Assembly: GCA_964539025.1 (NCBI GenBank)
Contig: CAZIFA010000007.1
Span: 62,001 to 126,000 of the forward strand
Origin: Micavibrio_A sp964539025
GTDB taxonomy: Bacteria > Pseudomonadota > Alphaproteobacteria > Micavibrionales > Micavibrionaceae
Length of the DNA stretch: 64,000 bases
Direction of reading: 5' to 3'
The first letter of the stretch is position 1. The number at the start of each line of letters is the position of its first letter. The notes under the pieces are model-generated. The model saw nothing but the letters and a program-made list of their open reading frames with translations, did not search any database and was not told the origin of the DNA. This document shows, in pieces, positions 35,052 through 44,322 of the stretch. Made by a program: the position numbers and the translations under genes.

Positions 35052-36116
35052 TTACATGTGCGCGGTAGTCTTCACCGAAGCTTGCATATTGGCATGTATT
35101 TTTTTGTGATTATCACCAAATACAATCGTTATTTCCGGTAAATCCAGTGTGTTCACACAATTAGTTGCGAAGAAACTATAAAAATTTACCATTTCTTCTG
35201 TAGACATCTCACCTTTTCCGAGCTCTCTGCCAAATTTTCTGGTTTGAGAAATAGTTTCCTCCATGGTCATAGATGAAGAAAAGAGAATGTCTGCTGCTCC
35301 GAGCATACGACTTAATTTAAGCAATATCGCCTTATCATTATCGTTTTCATGACCTTCCAAACGCTCAAGCTCTTTGGGGAAATCTTTTCCTTCGGCTACA
35401 CGGCGTGCAGGGCTATCAGGTTTTCCAAGTGGCGTTACATCAGTTCCGTAAATCATAGTCTTGATATCTTCTAGATCTGACTCTGCCACACCTATTTCTT
35501 CGAAATAAGGTCGTGCCAATATAACAGATTGTTTTTCAAGACGGTAAGGAACGTGCTCAGCTCCTATCCCATTTCCTTTACCATCATGTCCAAAATCATG
35601 AATAGCGGCGGCCGTAAGAAGCTTGGCGATATCATGCGATGAAAGATCTTTTGAAGCGGTGGCAAGGCGTAGAGCACCTAACACCACTTTGCGGTTGTGT
35701 TCGGCATTGTGGTAATCAAGATCGGTTTCGTAACTGCCCAGAATACCGGCAACGGCAAGCATTTTCCGGTCTGCTTCCGACATGTTGAAATGGTCGGCAG
35801 CACGCATAAGGATGGATGTCAGGGACGGTTCATTTCCGGGAGTCCATTGTTGCAAAAGCCTATCGGTGCCGATGCAAAATTCATCACCCGACGCGGTATT
35901 ATCAAGAAAGAGCCGTTTGAAATCGGAATGGTCTAACATCGACGAAGACCTTGCATAATCGCCGTTGGTAAAATGAGCGCGGTCTAAAATAGCTGCATGC
36001 TTCCAGCCTTTTTCGCGCGGCATATCCTCCAGCATTTTGGTCGCCGCAAGGAGTGCGGCAGGAGCGCTTGCCGGTAATATGCTGACCTCAGAAAACGATA
36101 TATGCCCAGGCTGCAT
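35052..36116 (-). CDS. HD-domain phosphodiesterase with class I PDE signature
   Basis: A 354-residue protein. YHNAEHNRKV (residues 135-144) and HDFGHDGKGN (173-182) match the cyclic-nucleotide PDE pattern, including HD-x2-H-x4-N, and a downstream LGAADILFSS supplies the second metal Asp. These are the metal ligands of class I (PDEase_I) enzymes known mainly from eukaryotes and from some bacteria. It may hydrolyse cAMP or cGMP. The N-terminal 100 residues are unassigned. It converges with the acyltransferase gene, two bases between stops, and stands alone. Confidence 0.72.
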   Translation of the reverse strand: MQPGHISFSEVSILPASAPAALLAATKMLEDMPREKGWKHAAILDRAHFTNGDYARSSSMLDHSDFKRLFLDNTASGDEFCIGTDRLLQQWTPGNEPSLTSILMRAADHFNMSEADRKMLAVAGILGSYETDLDYHNAEHNRKVVLGALRLATASKDLSSHDIAKLLTAAAIHDFGHDGKGNGIGAEHVPYRLEKQSVILARPYFEEIGVAESDLEDIKTMIYGTDVTPLGKPDSPARRVAEGKDFPKELERLEGHENDNDKAILLKLSRMLGAADILFSSSMTMEETISQTRKFGRELGKGEMSTEEMVNFYSFFATNCVNTLDLPEITIVFGDNHKKIHANMQASVKTTAHM

Positions 36117-36271
36117 CTTCCAACCCTACCACAAATTCACATAATTACCCAATTTTGTCAGGCTCTTACCCCTATAAACCCTAGAGAAAGCTTGCGGTTC
36201 CGGGGGACTATGCCTTAAAACAAACTAACCTAAATTGATTAAAAATCTTTAACCACGGTACGAATATTACA

Positions 36272-37624
36272 ATGACGAAAGCATGGGCTCCCGACACTTG
36301 GCGCGATAAGCCTGCCAAGCAACTCCCTGATTATCCGGATGAATCCAGCCTGAAAGGCGCGGAAAGCGCTCTGGCGGCCCTGCCCCCCCTCGTTTTTGCA
36401 GGCGAGGCACGCCGGCTCAAAAAACAACTGGCCGAAGTGGTCGCGGGTAAGGCATTCGTGCTTCAGGGCGGCGATTGCGCCGAAAGCTTTGCCGAATTCG
36501 GCGCCAACAAGATCCGGGATTCGTTCCGCGTGTTGTTACAGATGGCGATCGTCATGACGTTCGGCGGTCAGCTTCCTATTGTAAAAATGGGTCGCATGGC
36601 GGGTCAGTTTGCCAAACCGCGTTCGGATTCCAATGAAACCAAAAACGGCAAAACGCTCCCCGTCTATCGCGGCGATATAATCAACGGGACCGAATTCACC
36701 GACGAAGCGCGCATCCCTGATCCGCAGCGCATGATCCGTGCTTATAACCAATCTGCTTCGACGCTCAACCTGCTCCGCGCATTCGCGCAAGGCGGTTACG
36801 CCGATCTGGCAAAGGTTCACAGTTGGAATTTGGATTTTATCAAGGACTCACCGCTCGGCGAACGCTATGACCGTATGGCAAGCGCAATTGATCAGGCGCT
36901 GGCTTTCATGCGCGCCTGCGGCGTATCGGGCGAAACCGTTCCCGCGATGCGTGAAACGGATTTCTACACATGCCATGAAGCCTTGCTGCTTCCATATGAA
37001 CAGGCGATGACGCGCGTGGATTCAACGTCCGGTGACTGGTATGACACATCTGCGCACTTCTTGTGGATCGGCGCACGCACCAACCAGACTGACGGCGCAC
37101 AGATCGAATTCGTTCGTGGCATCAAAAACCCGATCGGTTTGAAATGCCCGCCGACGCTCGATATCGACACGCTGCTTCGTTCCATCGATGTGATGAACCC
37201 GGACAACGAACCCGGACGTCTGTCCCTCATCGCCCGCATGGGAGCGGGTCAGGTGAAGGAAAAACTCACTCCGCTGGTCAAGGCAGTACAAAAAGAAGGC
37301 CGCAACGTCGCATGGATTTGCGATCCGATGCACGGCAACACGCAAGTCTCTTCGACCGGCTACAAAACCCGCAAATTCGAAAACATTCTTTCCGAAGTGC
37401 GTGAATTCTTCGCCGTTCACAATGATGTTGGCACCCATGCAGGTGGCGTTCACTTTGAACTGACTGGCCAGAATGTGACCGAATGCACCGGCGGCGCCTA
37501 TAAAGTGACCGAAGAAGATTTGTCTTCGCGTTATCACACGGCCTGCGATCCGCGTTTGAACGCCAATCAGGCGCTGGAACTTGCGTTTCTCGTTGCGGAT
37601 GAATTGAAAGCGGCCAGAAAATAA
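36272..37624 (+). CDS. Class II 3-deoxy-7-phosphoheptulonate (DAHP) synthase
   Basis: A 450-residue class II (plant-like) DAHP synthase, the first enzyme of aromatic amino acid synthesis. It has FVLQGGDCAESFAEF, RMIRAYNQSASTLNLLRAF, and the PEP/E4P site around ARTNQTDGAQIEFVRGI and KCPPTLDID. The metal-binding Cys, His, Glu and Asp positions appear in place. Its stop overlaps the nadE start by one base (TAATG). Confidence 0.93.
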   Translation: MTKAWAPDTWRDKPAKQLPDYPDESSLKGAESALAALPPLVFAGEARRLKKQLAEVVAGKAFVLQGGDCAESFAEFGANKIRDSFRVLLQMAIVMTFGGQLPIVKMGRMAGQFAKPRSDSNETKNGKTLPVYRGDIINGTEFTDEARIPDPQRMIRAYNQSASTLNLLRAFAQGGYADLAKVHSWNLDFIKDSPLGERYDRMASAIDQALAFMRACGVSGETVPAMRETDFYTCHEALLLPYEQAMTRVDSTSGDWYDTSAHFLWIGARTNQTDGAQIEFVRGIKNPIGLKCPPTLDIDTLLRSIDVMNPDNEPGRLSLIARMGAGQVKEKLTPLVKAVQKEGRNVAWICDPMHGNTQVSSTGYKTRKFENILSEVREFFAVHNDVGTHAGGVHFELTGQNVTECTGGAYKVTEEDLSSRYHTACDPRLNANQALELAFLVADELKAARK

Positions 37625-39207
37625 TGATCGACGGCCTGTCCATCGCGATAGCCCAGATCAACCCGACACTCGGGAACATAAACCACAATATCGGACTTAT
37701 CCGTCAGGCAATTAAAGACGCCGGTAAGGTCGATATCATCGTGTTCCCCGAGCTTGTTATCTGCGGATATCCGCCTGAAGATTTGGTTTTAAAAAAATCC
37801 TTCGTCGTCGATTGCATGAATGCCGCGAAGGCTTTCGCTGCCGAATGCAAAGACACGCCCGCCTTTATCCTGACGACACCATGGGAAATCGACGGCAAAA
37901 CATACAATGCCGCGCTTCTGGTCGATGGCGGCAAGATCGTGCATGTCACACTGAAGAACGACCTGCCCAATTATGGCGTGTTCGATGAAAAACGCATTTT
38001 CTCCTCCGGCCCGCTGCCCGAACCCGTGCTGTTCAAAGGCCGTAAGATCGGCATCGTTATCTGCGAAGACATCTGGTTCGATCCCGCCTGCATGCATTTG
38101 AAAAAACAAGGTGCGGAGATTTTGCTCTCCCCGAACGGAAGCCCTTATACCAATACCAAACGCCAACGCAGACACGATGTGATATCTGCGCGTGTGAAAG
38201 AAACCGGCTTACCGCTTGTCTATGTGAACCAACTCGGCGGGCAGGATGATCTTGTCTATGACGGCGGCGGGATGGCCTATGACGCGTCGGGTAAAAAGAT
38301 ATTTCAAGCCCCCTACTGCGCGCCCTATGTCGGCCCTATCAAAAACCATGTTCCGCCGGAACCTTCGATGGAACAGGAACTCTATGACGTTCTCAAACTC
38401 GGCCTGTCCGATTACATCCGCAAAAACAATTTCCCCGGTGTGATCATCGGCATGTCGGGCGGGATCGATTCCGCGCTCTCTGCCGCTATTGCCGTCGATG
38501 CGCTTGGCAAGGATAAGGTACGCACGATCATGCTGCCCTCTCCCTTCACATCGAAAGATAGCTTTGAAGACGCAAAATCCTGCTCGCAAGCGCTGGGCTG
38601 TTCCTACGAAGAAATCTCTATCGAACCCGCAATGAAGGCGTTCGAAGGATCTATCAAAAATCTCACAGGCCTTGCCCATGAAAACATGCAGGCCCGGGCG
38701 CGCGGCGTCACATTGATGTCACTTTCGAATCAGACTGGCTGGATGGTGTTATCGACAGGCAACAAGAGTGAGATGGCTGTGGGTTACGCCACGCTTTACG
38801 GCGATATGTGCGGCGGTTTTAATGTTCTGAAAGACGTTTATAAAACGAAAGTCTATGAACTCTCGAAATACCGCAACACGCTCTCCAAGGTCATTCCGGA
38901 CCGGATCATCACGAAAGCTCCAACGGCGGAACTTCGTGCAAACCAGAAAGATCAGGACAGCCTGCCCCCCTATAACGTTCTGGATGCCATTCTTGACGGG
39001 CTGATCGAGCAGGATTTAGGCGTAACCGAACTGGTCGCCAAGGGCTTCGACGACGCCACAGTTAAAAAGGTAAATGCCCTGCTTGATACCGCCGAATATA
39101 AGCGCCGCCAATCGGCCCCCGGCCCCAAAATCACCACCCGCGCCTTTGGCCGAGACCGCCGTTATCCGATCACAAATGGTTATCGCTTCCTCATTGAAAA
39201 AGAATAA
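37624..39207 (+). CDS. nadE: Glutamine-dependent NAD+ synthetase
   Basis: A 527-residue two-domain enzyme. The N-terminal nitrilase-type glutaminase (~1-250) has the triad Glu (VFPELVICGYPPEDL), Lys (LKNDLPNYGVFDEKR) and Cys (IVICEDIW). The C-terminal synthetase has the PP-loop GMSGGIDSALSAAIA and the VLSTGNKSEMAVGY motif. It amidates deamido-NAD+ using glutamine. It is co-transcribed with the DAHP synthase gene. Confidence 0.95.
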   Translation: MIDGLSIAIAQINPTLGNINHNIGLIRQAIKDAGKVDIIVFPELVICGYPPEDLVLKKSFVVDCMNAAKAFAAECKDTPAFILTTPWEIDGKTYNAALLVDGGKIVHVTLKNDLPNYGVFDEKRIFSSGPLPEPVLFKGRKIGIVICEDIWFDPACMHLKKQGAEILLSPNGSPYTNTKRQRRHDVISARVKETGLPLVYVNQLGGQDDLVYDGGGMAYDASGKKIFQAPYCAPYVGPIKNHVPPEPSMEQELYDVLKLGLSDYIRKNNFPGVIIGMSGGIDSALSAAIAVDALGKDKVRTIMLPSPFTSKDSFEDAKSCSQALGCSYEEISIEPAMKAFEGSIKNLTGLAHENMQARARGVTLMSLSNQTGWMVLSTGNKSEMAVGYATLYGDMCGGFNVLKDVYKTKVYELSKYRNTLSKVIPDRIITKAPTAELRANQKDQDSLPPYNVLDAILDGLIEQDLGVTELVAKGFDDATVKKVNALLDTAEYKRRQSAPGPKITTRAFGRDRRYPITNGYRFLIEKE

Positions 39208-39236
39208 GAAAAGGGCTAAAACTACCCCTCACCGTC

Positions 39237-39364
39237 ACCCCCGTGGTGAGCAAATCGTAGATTTGCGAACACCAACGACGGGGGTCCACAATGTCAGCCT
39301 GCAAGGCAGGCTGTCTTTTCTGGATCCCCGCTGTTTATGTCTGCCTACGGCAGACCGCGGGGAT
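39237..39364. repeat. Three nested palindromes in one intergenic block
   Basis: Hairpin A (39237-39285) is ACCCCCGT...ACGGGGGT with the inner stem GCAAAT..ATTTGC. Hairpin B (39295-39313) is CAGCCTGC AAG GCAGGCTG. Hairpin C (39324-39364) is ATCCCCGC...GCGGGGAT enclosing GTCTGCC TAC GGCAGAC. Together they fill most of the 183 bases between nadE and gltX. This looks like a composite of mobile palindromic repeats; part may also act as a terminator for nadE. Confidence 0.8.
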
Positions 39365-39390
39365 GACAAATAGTATTAGGAAATTAGAGC

Positions 39391-40752
39391 ATGTCCGTCC
39401 GCGTCCGTTTTGCCCCATCCCCCACCGGCTATCTGCATGTCGGGAATGCGCGTACCGCCATCGTCACGTGGTTGTTCTGCCGCGCGAACAAGGGCCACTT
39501 CCTCCTGCGCATTGACGACACAGACGGCGAGCGTTCCACCCCTGAATATGAATCCGCGATCAAAACCGGCCTGACATGGATGGGTTTGAATTGGGATCAG
39601 ACATTCAATCAGAAAGACCGGAATGATCGTTACAACGTCGTCATCGAAAAATTGAAGGCCGATGGCCGCATTTACGCCTGCTACGAAAGCGCGGACGAAC
39701 TCGGCCTGAAACGCAAAACGCAGCTTTCGCGTGGCGTACCGCCGATCTATGACCGCGCTGCCTTAAAACTCACAGATGAACAAAAGGCAAAGCTGGAAGC
39801 AGAAGGCCGCAAACCGCATTGGCGTTTCCTTCTGCGCGATGGCGCAACGGAATGGAACGATTTGATCCGTGGCGAGGTGAACTTTAAAGCGCGTGAAATG
39901 TCCGACCCCGTTGTCATTCGCGAAGATGGCCGCCCGCTCTATCACCTCTGCTCTGTGATTGACGATTTCGACACGCAGATCACGCACATCGTGCGCGGCG
40001 AAGACCATGTTTCCAACACCGCCTGCCACATCCATATGTTCGAAGCGATCAGCAAGGTCGAAGGCCGCGATTACAAACCGCAATTCGCGCACCTGCCCCT
40101 GATTTCCGATGCCGAAGGCGGCAAGCTTTCCAAACGCCTCGGCTCCCTCTCGGTCAAAAGCGTGCAGGAAGAAGAAGGCCTCGAAGCGATGGCACTTGTC
40201 TCCTTGATGGCGCGCCTCGGCAGTTCCGATCCTATCGAACCGTTCACAACGCTGGAACCGTTGATGGAAGGATTCAGCCTTGATAAATTCTCGCGCAACA
40301 CACCCAAATTCGATGTCGAGGAACTATACCGCCTCAATTCCAAAATCCTGCATGCGACTCCGTTCAAGGATGTTGTGCCGCGTTTAGCCGCCATGGGCAT
40401 GGGTGAAATTGATGAGCATTTCTGGAATGCCGTGCGCCCGAACATTACAAAACTGGCCGATGTAAAAGAATGGTGGGATGTAACGAATAACCCGGTCACA
40501 GCAAAGATCGAAGATCCTTCCTTCACCGAGGCCGCCGCTGACGTTCTTCCACCCGCGCCGTGGAATGAAACCACGTTCAACACATGGATCAACGCGGTCA
40601 AAGAAAAAACCGGCAAAAAGGGCAAGGAATTGTTCATGCCTATCCGTATTGCACTAACCGGCATGGAACACGGACCGGAACTTCCTGTCCTGCTACCCCT
40701 GCTCGGCCCCGAAAAAGTCAAAGACAGATTGCTGTCAAAGAAAGCCGCATGA
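39391..40752 (+). CDS. gltX: Glutamyl-tRNA synthetase
   Basis: A 453-residue class I aminoacyl-tRNA synthetase. The HIGH motif is HVGN in FAPSPTGYLHVGNARTAI, and the KMSKS-like motif is KLSKR in GGKLSKRLGSL. The C-terminal helical anticodon-binding domain is complete. Many alphaproteobacteria have two GluRS paralogues, one of which may charge tRNA-Gln with Glu; which type this is cannot be decided here. Confidence 0.95.
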   Translation: MSVRVRFAPSPTGYLHVGNARTAIVTWLFCRANKGHFLLRIDDTDGERSTPEYESAIKTGLTWMGLNWDQTFNQKDRNDRYNVVIEKLKADGRIYACYESADELGLKRKTQLSRGVPPIYDRAALKLTDEQKAKLEAEGRKPHWRFLLRDGATEWNDLIRGEVNFKAREMSDPVVIREDGRPLYHLCSVIDDFDTQITHIVRGEDHVSNTACHIHMFEAISKVEGRDYKPQFAHLPLISDAEGGKLSKRLGSLSVKSVQEEEGLEAMALVSLMARLGSSDPIEPFTTLEPLMEGFSLDKFSRNTPKFDVEELYRLNSKILHATPFKDVVPRLAAMGMGEIDEHFWNAVRPNITKLADVKEWWDVTNNPVTAKIEDPSFTEAAADVLPPAPWNETTFNTWINAVKEKTGKKGKELFMPIRIALTGMEHGPELPVLLPLLGPEKVKDRLLSKKAA

Positions 40753-41126
40753 AATATTTTCTTTTTGCATTGCTGTTCTTGTTTCCTGCCGCTGCACAGG
40801 CCTGCTACGTAGCGCCGCAATGGGCCACGGAAGAGCATATGCAGCATATACCCGAAGGATATCTGGGTTTTAAAACAGAAATCTTGTCCGTGAACGCCCC
40901 GTCAGAAACATCTACGCCGCACGAAGATTTTACCGCCAGGGCGAAAATTCTTGAGTCATACCCCGGAAACAAGATTTCCGGCGAAGTGACGCTGAATTTT
41001 GATTCGTGCAGCGTCGTCCCCGAAGCCGGAAAAACCCATTATTTTGTCGTGCAGCGCGCGCTATATGGGTACAACGTCAACGATCAACCGAAATATCTCG
41101 TTCATCCTATCGGCGAATCGCGTTAA
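40749..41126 (+). CDS. Small secreted protein, unknown
   Basis: A 125-residue protein with a signal peptide (FLFALLFLFPAAAQAC). The mature chain is beta-rich with a Cys near its N-terminus and one in FDSCSVVPEAG, possibly a disulphide. The layout recalls tissue-inhibitor-like or netrin-like small exported proteins, but no family is claimed. It overlaps gltX by four bases (ATGA), and its stop overlaps the stop of the convergent next gene. Confidence 0.55.
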   Translation: MKYFLFALLFLFPAAAQACYVAPQWATEEHMQHIPEGYLGFKTEILSVNAPSETSTPHEDFTARAKILESYPGNKISGEVTLNFDSCSVVPEAGKTHYFVVQRALYGYNVNDQPKYLVHPIGESR

Positions 41127-41641
41127 GCAGGATGCGCGTCGAACGTACTTTGCAAAGCCACCTGATCGGCTAGAAAATATCCTTTTGAACGACTGCGTTC
41201 CAATGCGGAAATCCGACACTGCGGCACACCGGAATACACCGATGTCATATAGACTTGCGACCATTCACGGAACCACCGCTCATCAACACATTGACTACCC
41301 GTTAATGGCTCCAGCAGGGCTTCTGCACGTTCACCATTTTCGATGATGGCCTCACCATCTAGCGTAACCTGCAATTTCCCCTGCCCCATGAATATCTCCG
41401 CGCCCGCACTCTCGAATGCGGCCTGCAACCAGCGATGATCGCGAGCGGACAAAGGACGCCCCTCGTCTTCAAAATTCTTCAGTCTGTTTCTTTTGATACC
41501 TGCGGCATCGGCCGTGGCCTGCAGGGTCAAACGTAACAGCCCGCGCAGGAGTTTCGATGCTTCGGGCGTCACCAGCAACGGTGCGTCGCTGTTTTTACTG
41601 GTCCGGTGAAATTCCGCTACATGTGCTCGCAATGTACTCAT
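41123..41641 (-). CDS. XRE-like helix-turn-helix protein, unknown
   Basis: A 172-residue protein. A stretch near residues 35-80 (LRLTLQATADAAGIKRNRLK, then LSARDHRWLQAAFESAGAEI) has the spacing of a short XRE helix-turn-helix as seen in alphaproteobacterial transcription factors. The C-terminal half has no recognised fold. It diverges from trmJ, with 55 bases between the starts. Confidence 0.5.
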   Translation of the reverse strand: MSTLRAHVAEFHRTSKNSDAPLLVTPEASKLLRGLLRLTLQATADAAGIKRNRLKNFEDEGRPLSARDHRWLQAAFESAGAEIFMGQGKLQVTLDGEAIIENGERAEALLEPLTGSQCVDERWFREWSQVYMTSVYSGVPQCRISALERSRSKGYFLADQVALQSTFDAHPA

Positions 41642-41696
41642 ACAATCCCCCTAAACTCCTATTGTTTTACGGCAAAACTCCCGCTATGACAATCCC

Positions 41697-42440
41697 ATGA
41701 AACCAGTCATCGTTTTGGTCAATCCGCAGATGGGGGAAAATATCGGCGCCGCAGCGCGCGCGATGCTTAATTGCGGCATCGATGAACTGCGTATCGTCAA
41801 CCCGCGCGATGGCTGGCCCAATGAACGTGCCGATGCCATGTCTTCGGGTGCGCTTGAAAAAATGCTACCCGTGAAGGTTTATAATACGACCGCTGAGGCT
41901 CTTGCTGATTGTCATTACGCCTACGCCACAACAGCCCGCATCCGCGATATGGTCAAACCTGTGCTGACCGCAAAAGAAGCCGCGAGCGATTGCCGCACCC
42001 GTGAATCCCAAGGCCAGAAATGCGCTTATCTGTTCGGTGCTGAACGCGCGGGGCTCGATAACGAAGATGTCGCGCTTTCGCACGCTATCATTACCATTCC
42101 AGTTAATCCGGATTTTTCTTCGCTCAATCTCGGTCAAGGCGTTTTGCTCTGCGCCTATGAATGGTATCAACTTGCCGCTATCAAAGGCATTCCCCGCACC
42201 GCAACGACAGAATTAAGCAAACAGGCAGAATTGCCAGCGGCGCATGATGAGTTAAACAATCTCTACAATCGTCTTGAGGAAGAACTCCGCGCGGGGCATT
42301 TCTTCCGCACACAGGAAATGCAGCCTACCGTCATGCGCAACCTAAAAAACCTGCTGGGCCGCGCAGAAATGACGTCACAGGAAGTGAACACATTCCACGG
42401 GCTTATCACCGCGCTTACCGGAAAGAAAAACCTGAAATAA
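41697..42440 (+). CDS. trmJ: tRNA (cytidine/uridine-2'-O-)-methyltransferase TrmJ
   Basis: A 247-residue SpoU/TrmH-family (SPOUT) methyltransferase of the TrmJ type. It has VLVNPQMGENIGAAARAM, then the knot motifs LFGAERAGLDNEDV and FSSLNLGQGVLLCAYEWYQ, with the C-terminal extension typical of TrmJ. It methylates the 2'-OH of nucleotide 32 in the tRNA anticodon loop. Confidence 0.9.
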   Translation: MKPVIVLVNPQMGENIGAAARAMLNCGIDELRIVNPRDGWPNERADAMSSGALEKMLPVKVYNTTAEALADCHYAYATTARIRDMVKPVLTAKEAASDCRTRESQGQKCAYLFGAERAGLDNEDVALSHAIITIPVNPDFSSLNLGQGVLLCAYEWYQLAAIKGIPRTATTELSKQAELPAAHDELNNLYNRLEEELRAGHFFRTQEMQPTVMRNLKNLLGRAEMTSQEVNTFHGLITALTGKKNLK

Positions 42441-42452
42441 CCGTCGGCTCGA

Positions 42453-42469
42453 CGCATGCAAAGCATGCG
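42453..42469. repeat. Short palindrome downstream of trmJ
   Basis: CGCATGC AAA GCATGCG, a seven-base stem in a run also containing GTGACGACGAC. It resembles the small hairpins near 44323 in composition. Confidence 0.5.
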
Positions 42470-42495
42470 GGTGACGACGACGGCAACAAAAGATG

Positions 42496-42527
42496 AAAAA
42501 AGCCGCCCTTGTGAGGCGGCTTTTTTT
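42496..42527. terminator. Bidirectional terminator between trmJ and rpsD
   Basis: AAAAAAGCCGCC and GGCGGCTTTTTTT form a 12-base-pair stem with a short CTTGTGA loop. A-tracts and T-tracts on both sides let it serve both converging genes. Confidence 0.85.
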
Positions 42528-42546
42528 GAATTTCGTCCCGTACCAA

Positions 42547-43164
42547 TTAGCGGGAATAGAATTCGACCACGAGATGCGGTTCCATTTGTACCGGGAACGG
42601 AACATCTTCCAGTTTCGGTGTACGCAAAAACGTGCACTTGCCGGATTTCGCATCGACTTCGATGTACTCAGGTACATCGCGCTCTGGCGATTCCAGTGCC
42701 GCGATAACAACAGCCATCTGGCGGGATTTTTCTTTCAGTTCGATCTTGTCGCCCGGTTTAACCTGGTACGATCCGATTGTAACCGTTTTTCCATTCACGG
42801 TTACGTGGCCGTGGGAAACCAACTGGCGCGCCGCGAAAACAGTCGGGATGAATTTTGCGCGGTAGCAAACTGCATCCAGACGGCGCTCGAGCAGACCGAT
42901 CAGGTTTTCACCCGTGTCGCCTTTCAGGCGGACGGCTTCTTCATAGTAACGGTGGAATTTACGCTCACCGATATTGGCGTAGTAGCCTTTCAGCTTTTGT
43001 TTCGCCATCAACTGAACGCCGTAATCGGTCGGTTTCGGGCGGCGGGCACCGTGCATGCCGGGGCCTGTCTGGCGAGTGTTATAGGGAGATTTTGCGCGGC
43101 CCCAAAGGTTGCAGTTCAGGCGGCGGTCTATTTTATGCTTCGATGCTGGGCGTTTGTCGCTCAT
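42547..43164 (-). CDS. rpsD: 30S ribosomal protein S4
   Basis: A 205-residue protein with the S4 N-terminal region (KHKIDRRLNCNLWGRAKSP, GPGMHGARRPKPTDYG) and the S4 RNA-binding domain (ERRLDAVCYRAKF, then LVSHGHVTVNGKTVTIGSYQ). It is a primary 16S rRNA binder in 30S assembly. It sits outside the usual alpha operon, alone, as in many alphaproteobacteria. AAGGA precedes the start. Confidence 0.97.
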   Translation of the reverse strand: MSDKRPASKHKIDRRLNCNLWGRAKSPYNTRQTGPGMHGARRPKPTDYGVQLMAKQKLKGYYANIGERKFHRYYEEAVRLKGDTGENLIGLLERRLDAVCYRAKFIPTVFAARQLVSHGHVTVNGKTVTIGSYQVKPGDKIELKEKSRQMAVVIAALESPERDVPEYIEVDAKSGKCTFLRTPKLEDVPFPVQMEPHLVVEFYSR

Positions 43165-43313
43165 AGTTTTCAGTCCTTTTTGTATATTAAGTTATTGTCC
43201 CAATTGCCTTTTTTAGGAGAGAGCCAAGCTCACCGGACGATATTTCAACCGTCACTTCGAGGGAATACGGGGGTTTATAGCGATTTTTAGGCCTAAGTCA
43301 AAGAAATTTAAGT

Positions 43314-43409
43314 CCTCTCCCCGGCGGGGAGAGGATTTAGGTGAGGGGGTTCGATATTGTTTGGTGAGATTCTAAACCCTCACCCCTGCCCTCTCCCTCA
43401 GGGAGAGGG
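43314..43409. repeat. Double-hairpin repeat, copy 1
   Basis: CCTCTCCCC GGC GGGGAGAGG (43314-43334), then GGTGAGGG (43340-43347) pairing with CCCTCACC (43377-43384), then CCCTCTCCC TCA GGGAGAGGG (43389-43409). It has the same layout and largely the same sequence as the copy at 62632-62713. It lies in the gap upstream of rpsD; apart from this repeat the gap holds only the rpsD leader. Confidence 0.9.
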
Positions 43410-43417
43410 AGATTTAT

Positions 43418-43606
43418 TTAATATTTAGCGACCGGGTCGCTCGCTTCCATCGTGTCTTTTAATCCCTTATCGATGTCACTTTCGGACAAGGATTCACGAA
43501 CCGCCCTGTCCTGCTCATGCGCGGCCTTAAGCTTTTTCTCAAGCTTCTCGTCATTGTGAGACTCACAATGACAGAACATGTTTTTGATGAAAACGAACAT
43601 GATCAT
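43418..43606 (-). CDS. Small unknown protein, 62 residues
   Basis: A short N-terminal hydrophobic patch with two Cys (MFCHCESH) is followed by a charged helix (KLEKKLKAAHEQDRAVRESL). It is two bases downstream of the EF-hand gene stop on the same strand, so it may be co-transcribed with it. Weak evidence: it is kept only for the clean charged helix and operon position. Confidence 0.35.
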   Translation of the reverse strand: MIMFVFIKNMFCHCESHNDEKLEKKLKAAHEQDRAVRESLSESDIDKGLKDTMEASDPVAKY

Positions 43607-43608
43607 TC

Positions 43609-44253
43609 CTAATGGTTGGTTTTCTCAGGCTTCGGGGCAAGACCTTCCTTGTGATAGAACGCGGCCTTCAACTCGTCATAGCTGACCTGATTGTCGTTGT
43701 CATTGTCGGCATCTTGGAATCCGACACCCGTAAATTCATACAAGGTCAGACCCGCCTTCTTGTCCATGTTCAGCTTGCTGTAGTAAGGAACCTGCTGAAG
43801 ACGCGTTGTATATTCCTCTTGCGTCAGTTCAGGAATACCGTCGGCGTCGATGTCCGTATAGGTCCGCTTGCTGTATTCTACCGGCTCATACGCAACCATC
43901 GCGTTGCTGTAAAATTCCTGATTATCGATTACCTTATTGTTGTTGTGATCCCACAGAGAGATAATGTCATTGGTCAGATCACCCGCCGACACGATCCGCT
44001 TGATCGTGGGGTTGTAATAATAGAACGTCACGACGCCCGGCATCACAGGCTCGAAACCCACGATCTTGGTTACGCCTTCGGGCAGCGCCGAATCTTTCGT
44101 CACAACCGTGTGGCTTTCATACGAGACACTGCCATCGGGATTTACCGTGCTGGTTTTCGATGTCACGCTTTCAGTTGTTCCAGCCATAGCCGGAATATGC
44201 GATGCCATGATCAAGGCGCACGCGCCCATCAATAATTTGTTCTGAATGTTCAT
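43609..44253 (-). CDS. Secreted EF-hand protein
   Basis: A 214-residue protein with a signal peptide (LLMGACALIMASHIPAMAG) and at least three EF-hand-type loops: DHNNNKVIDNQEF, DIDADGIPELTQEEY and DADNDNDNQVSYDEL. Positions 1, 3, 5, 7, 9 and 12 of the loops largely fit calcium ligands. It probably binds calcium outside the inner membrane; the function is unknown. Confidence 0.75.
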   Translation of the reverse strand: MNIQNKLLMGACALIMASHIPAMAGTTESVTSKTSTVNPDGSVSYESHTVVTKDSALPEGVTKIVGFEPVMPGVVTFYYYNPTIKRIVSAGDLTNDIISLWDHNNNKVIDNQEFYSNAMVAYEPVEYSKRTYTDIDADGIPELTQEEYTTRLQQVPYYSKLNMDKKAGLTLYEFTGVGFQDADNDNDNQVSYDELKAAFYHKEGLAPKPEKTNH

Positions 44254-44322
44254 AATGAATTCCTCTATCGTTCGTTAACTATCGAATAACAAACGAAGGG
44301 ATAAAAGGAAGGTTCCCGATAA

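Noticed and set aside
39207..39391. Riboswitch upstream of gltX
   Set aside because: The stems are perfect or near-perfect palindromes without a recognisable aptamer core; mobile palindromes explain them better.
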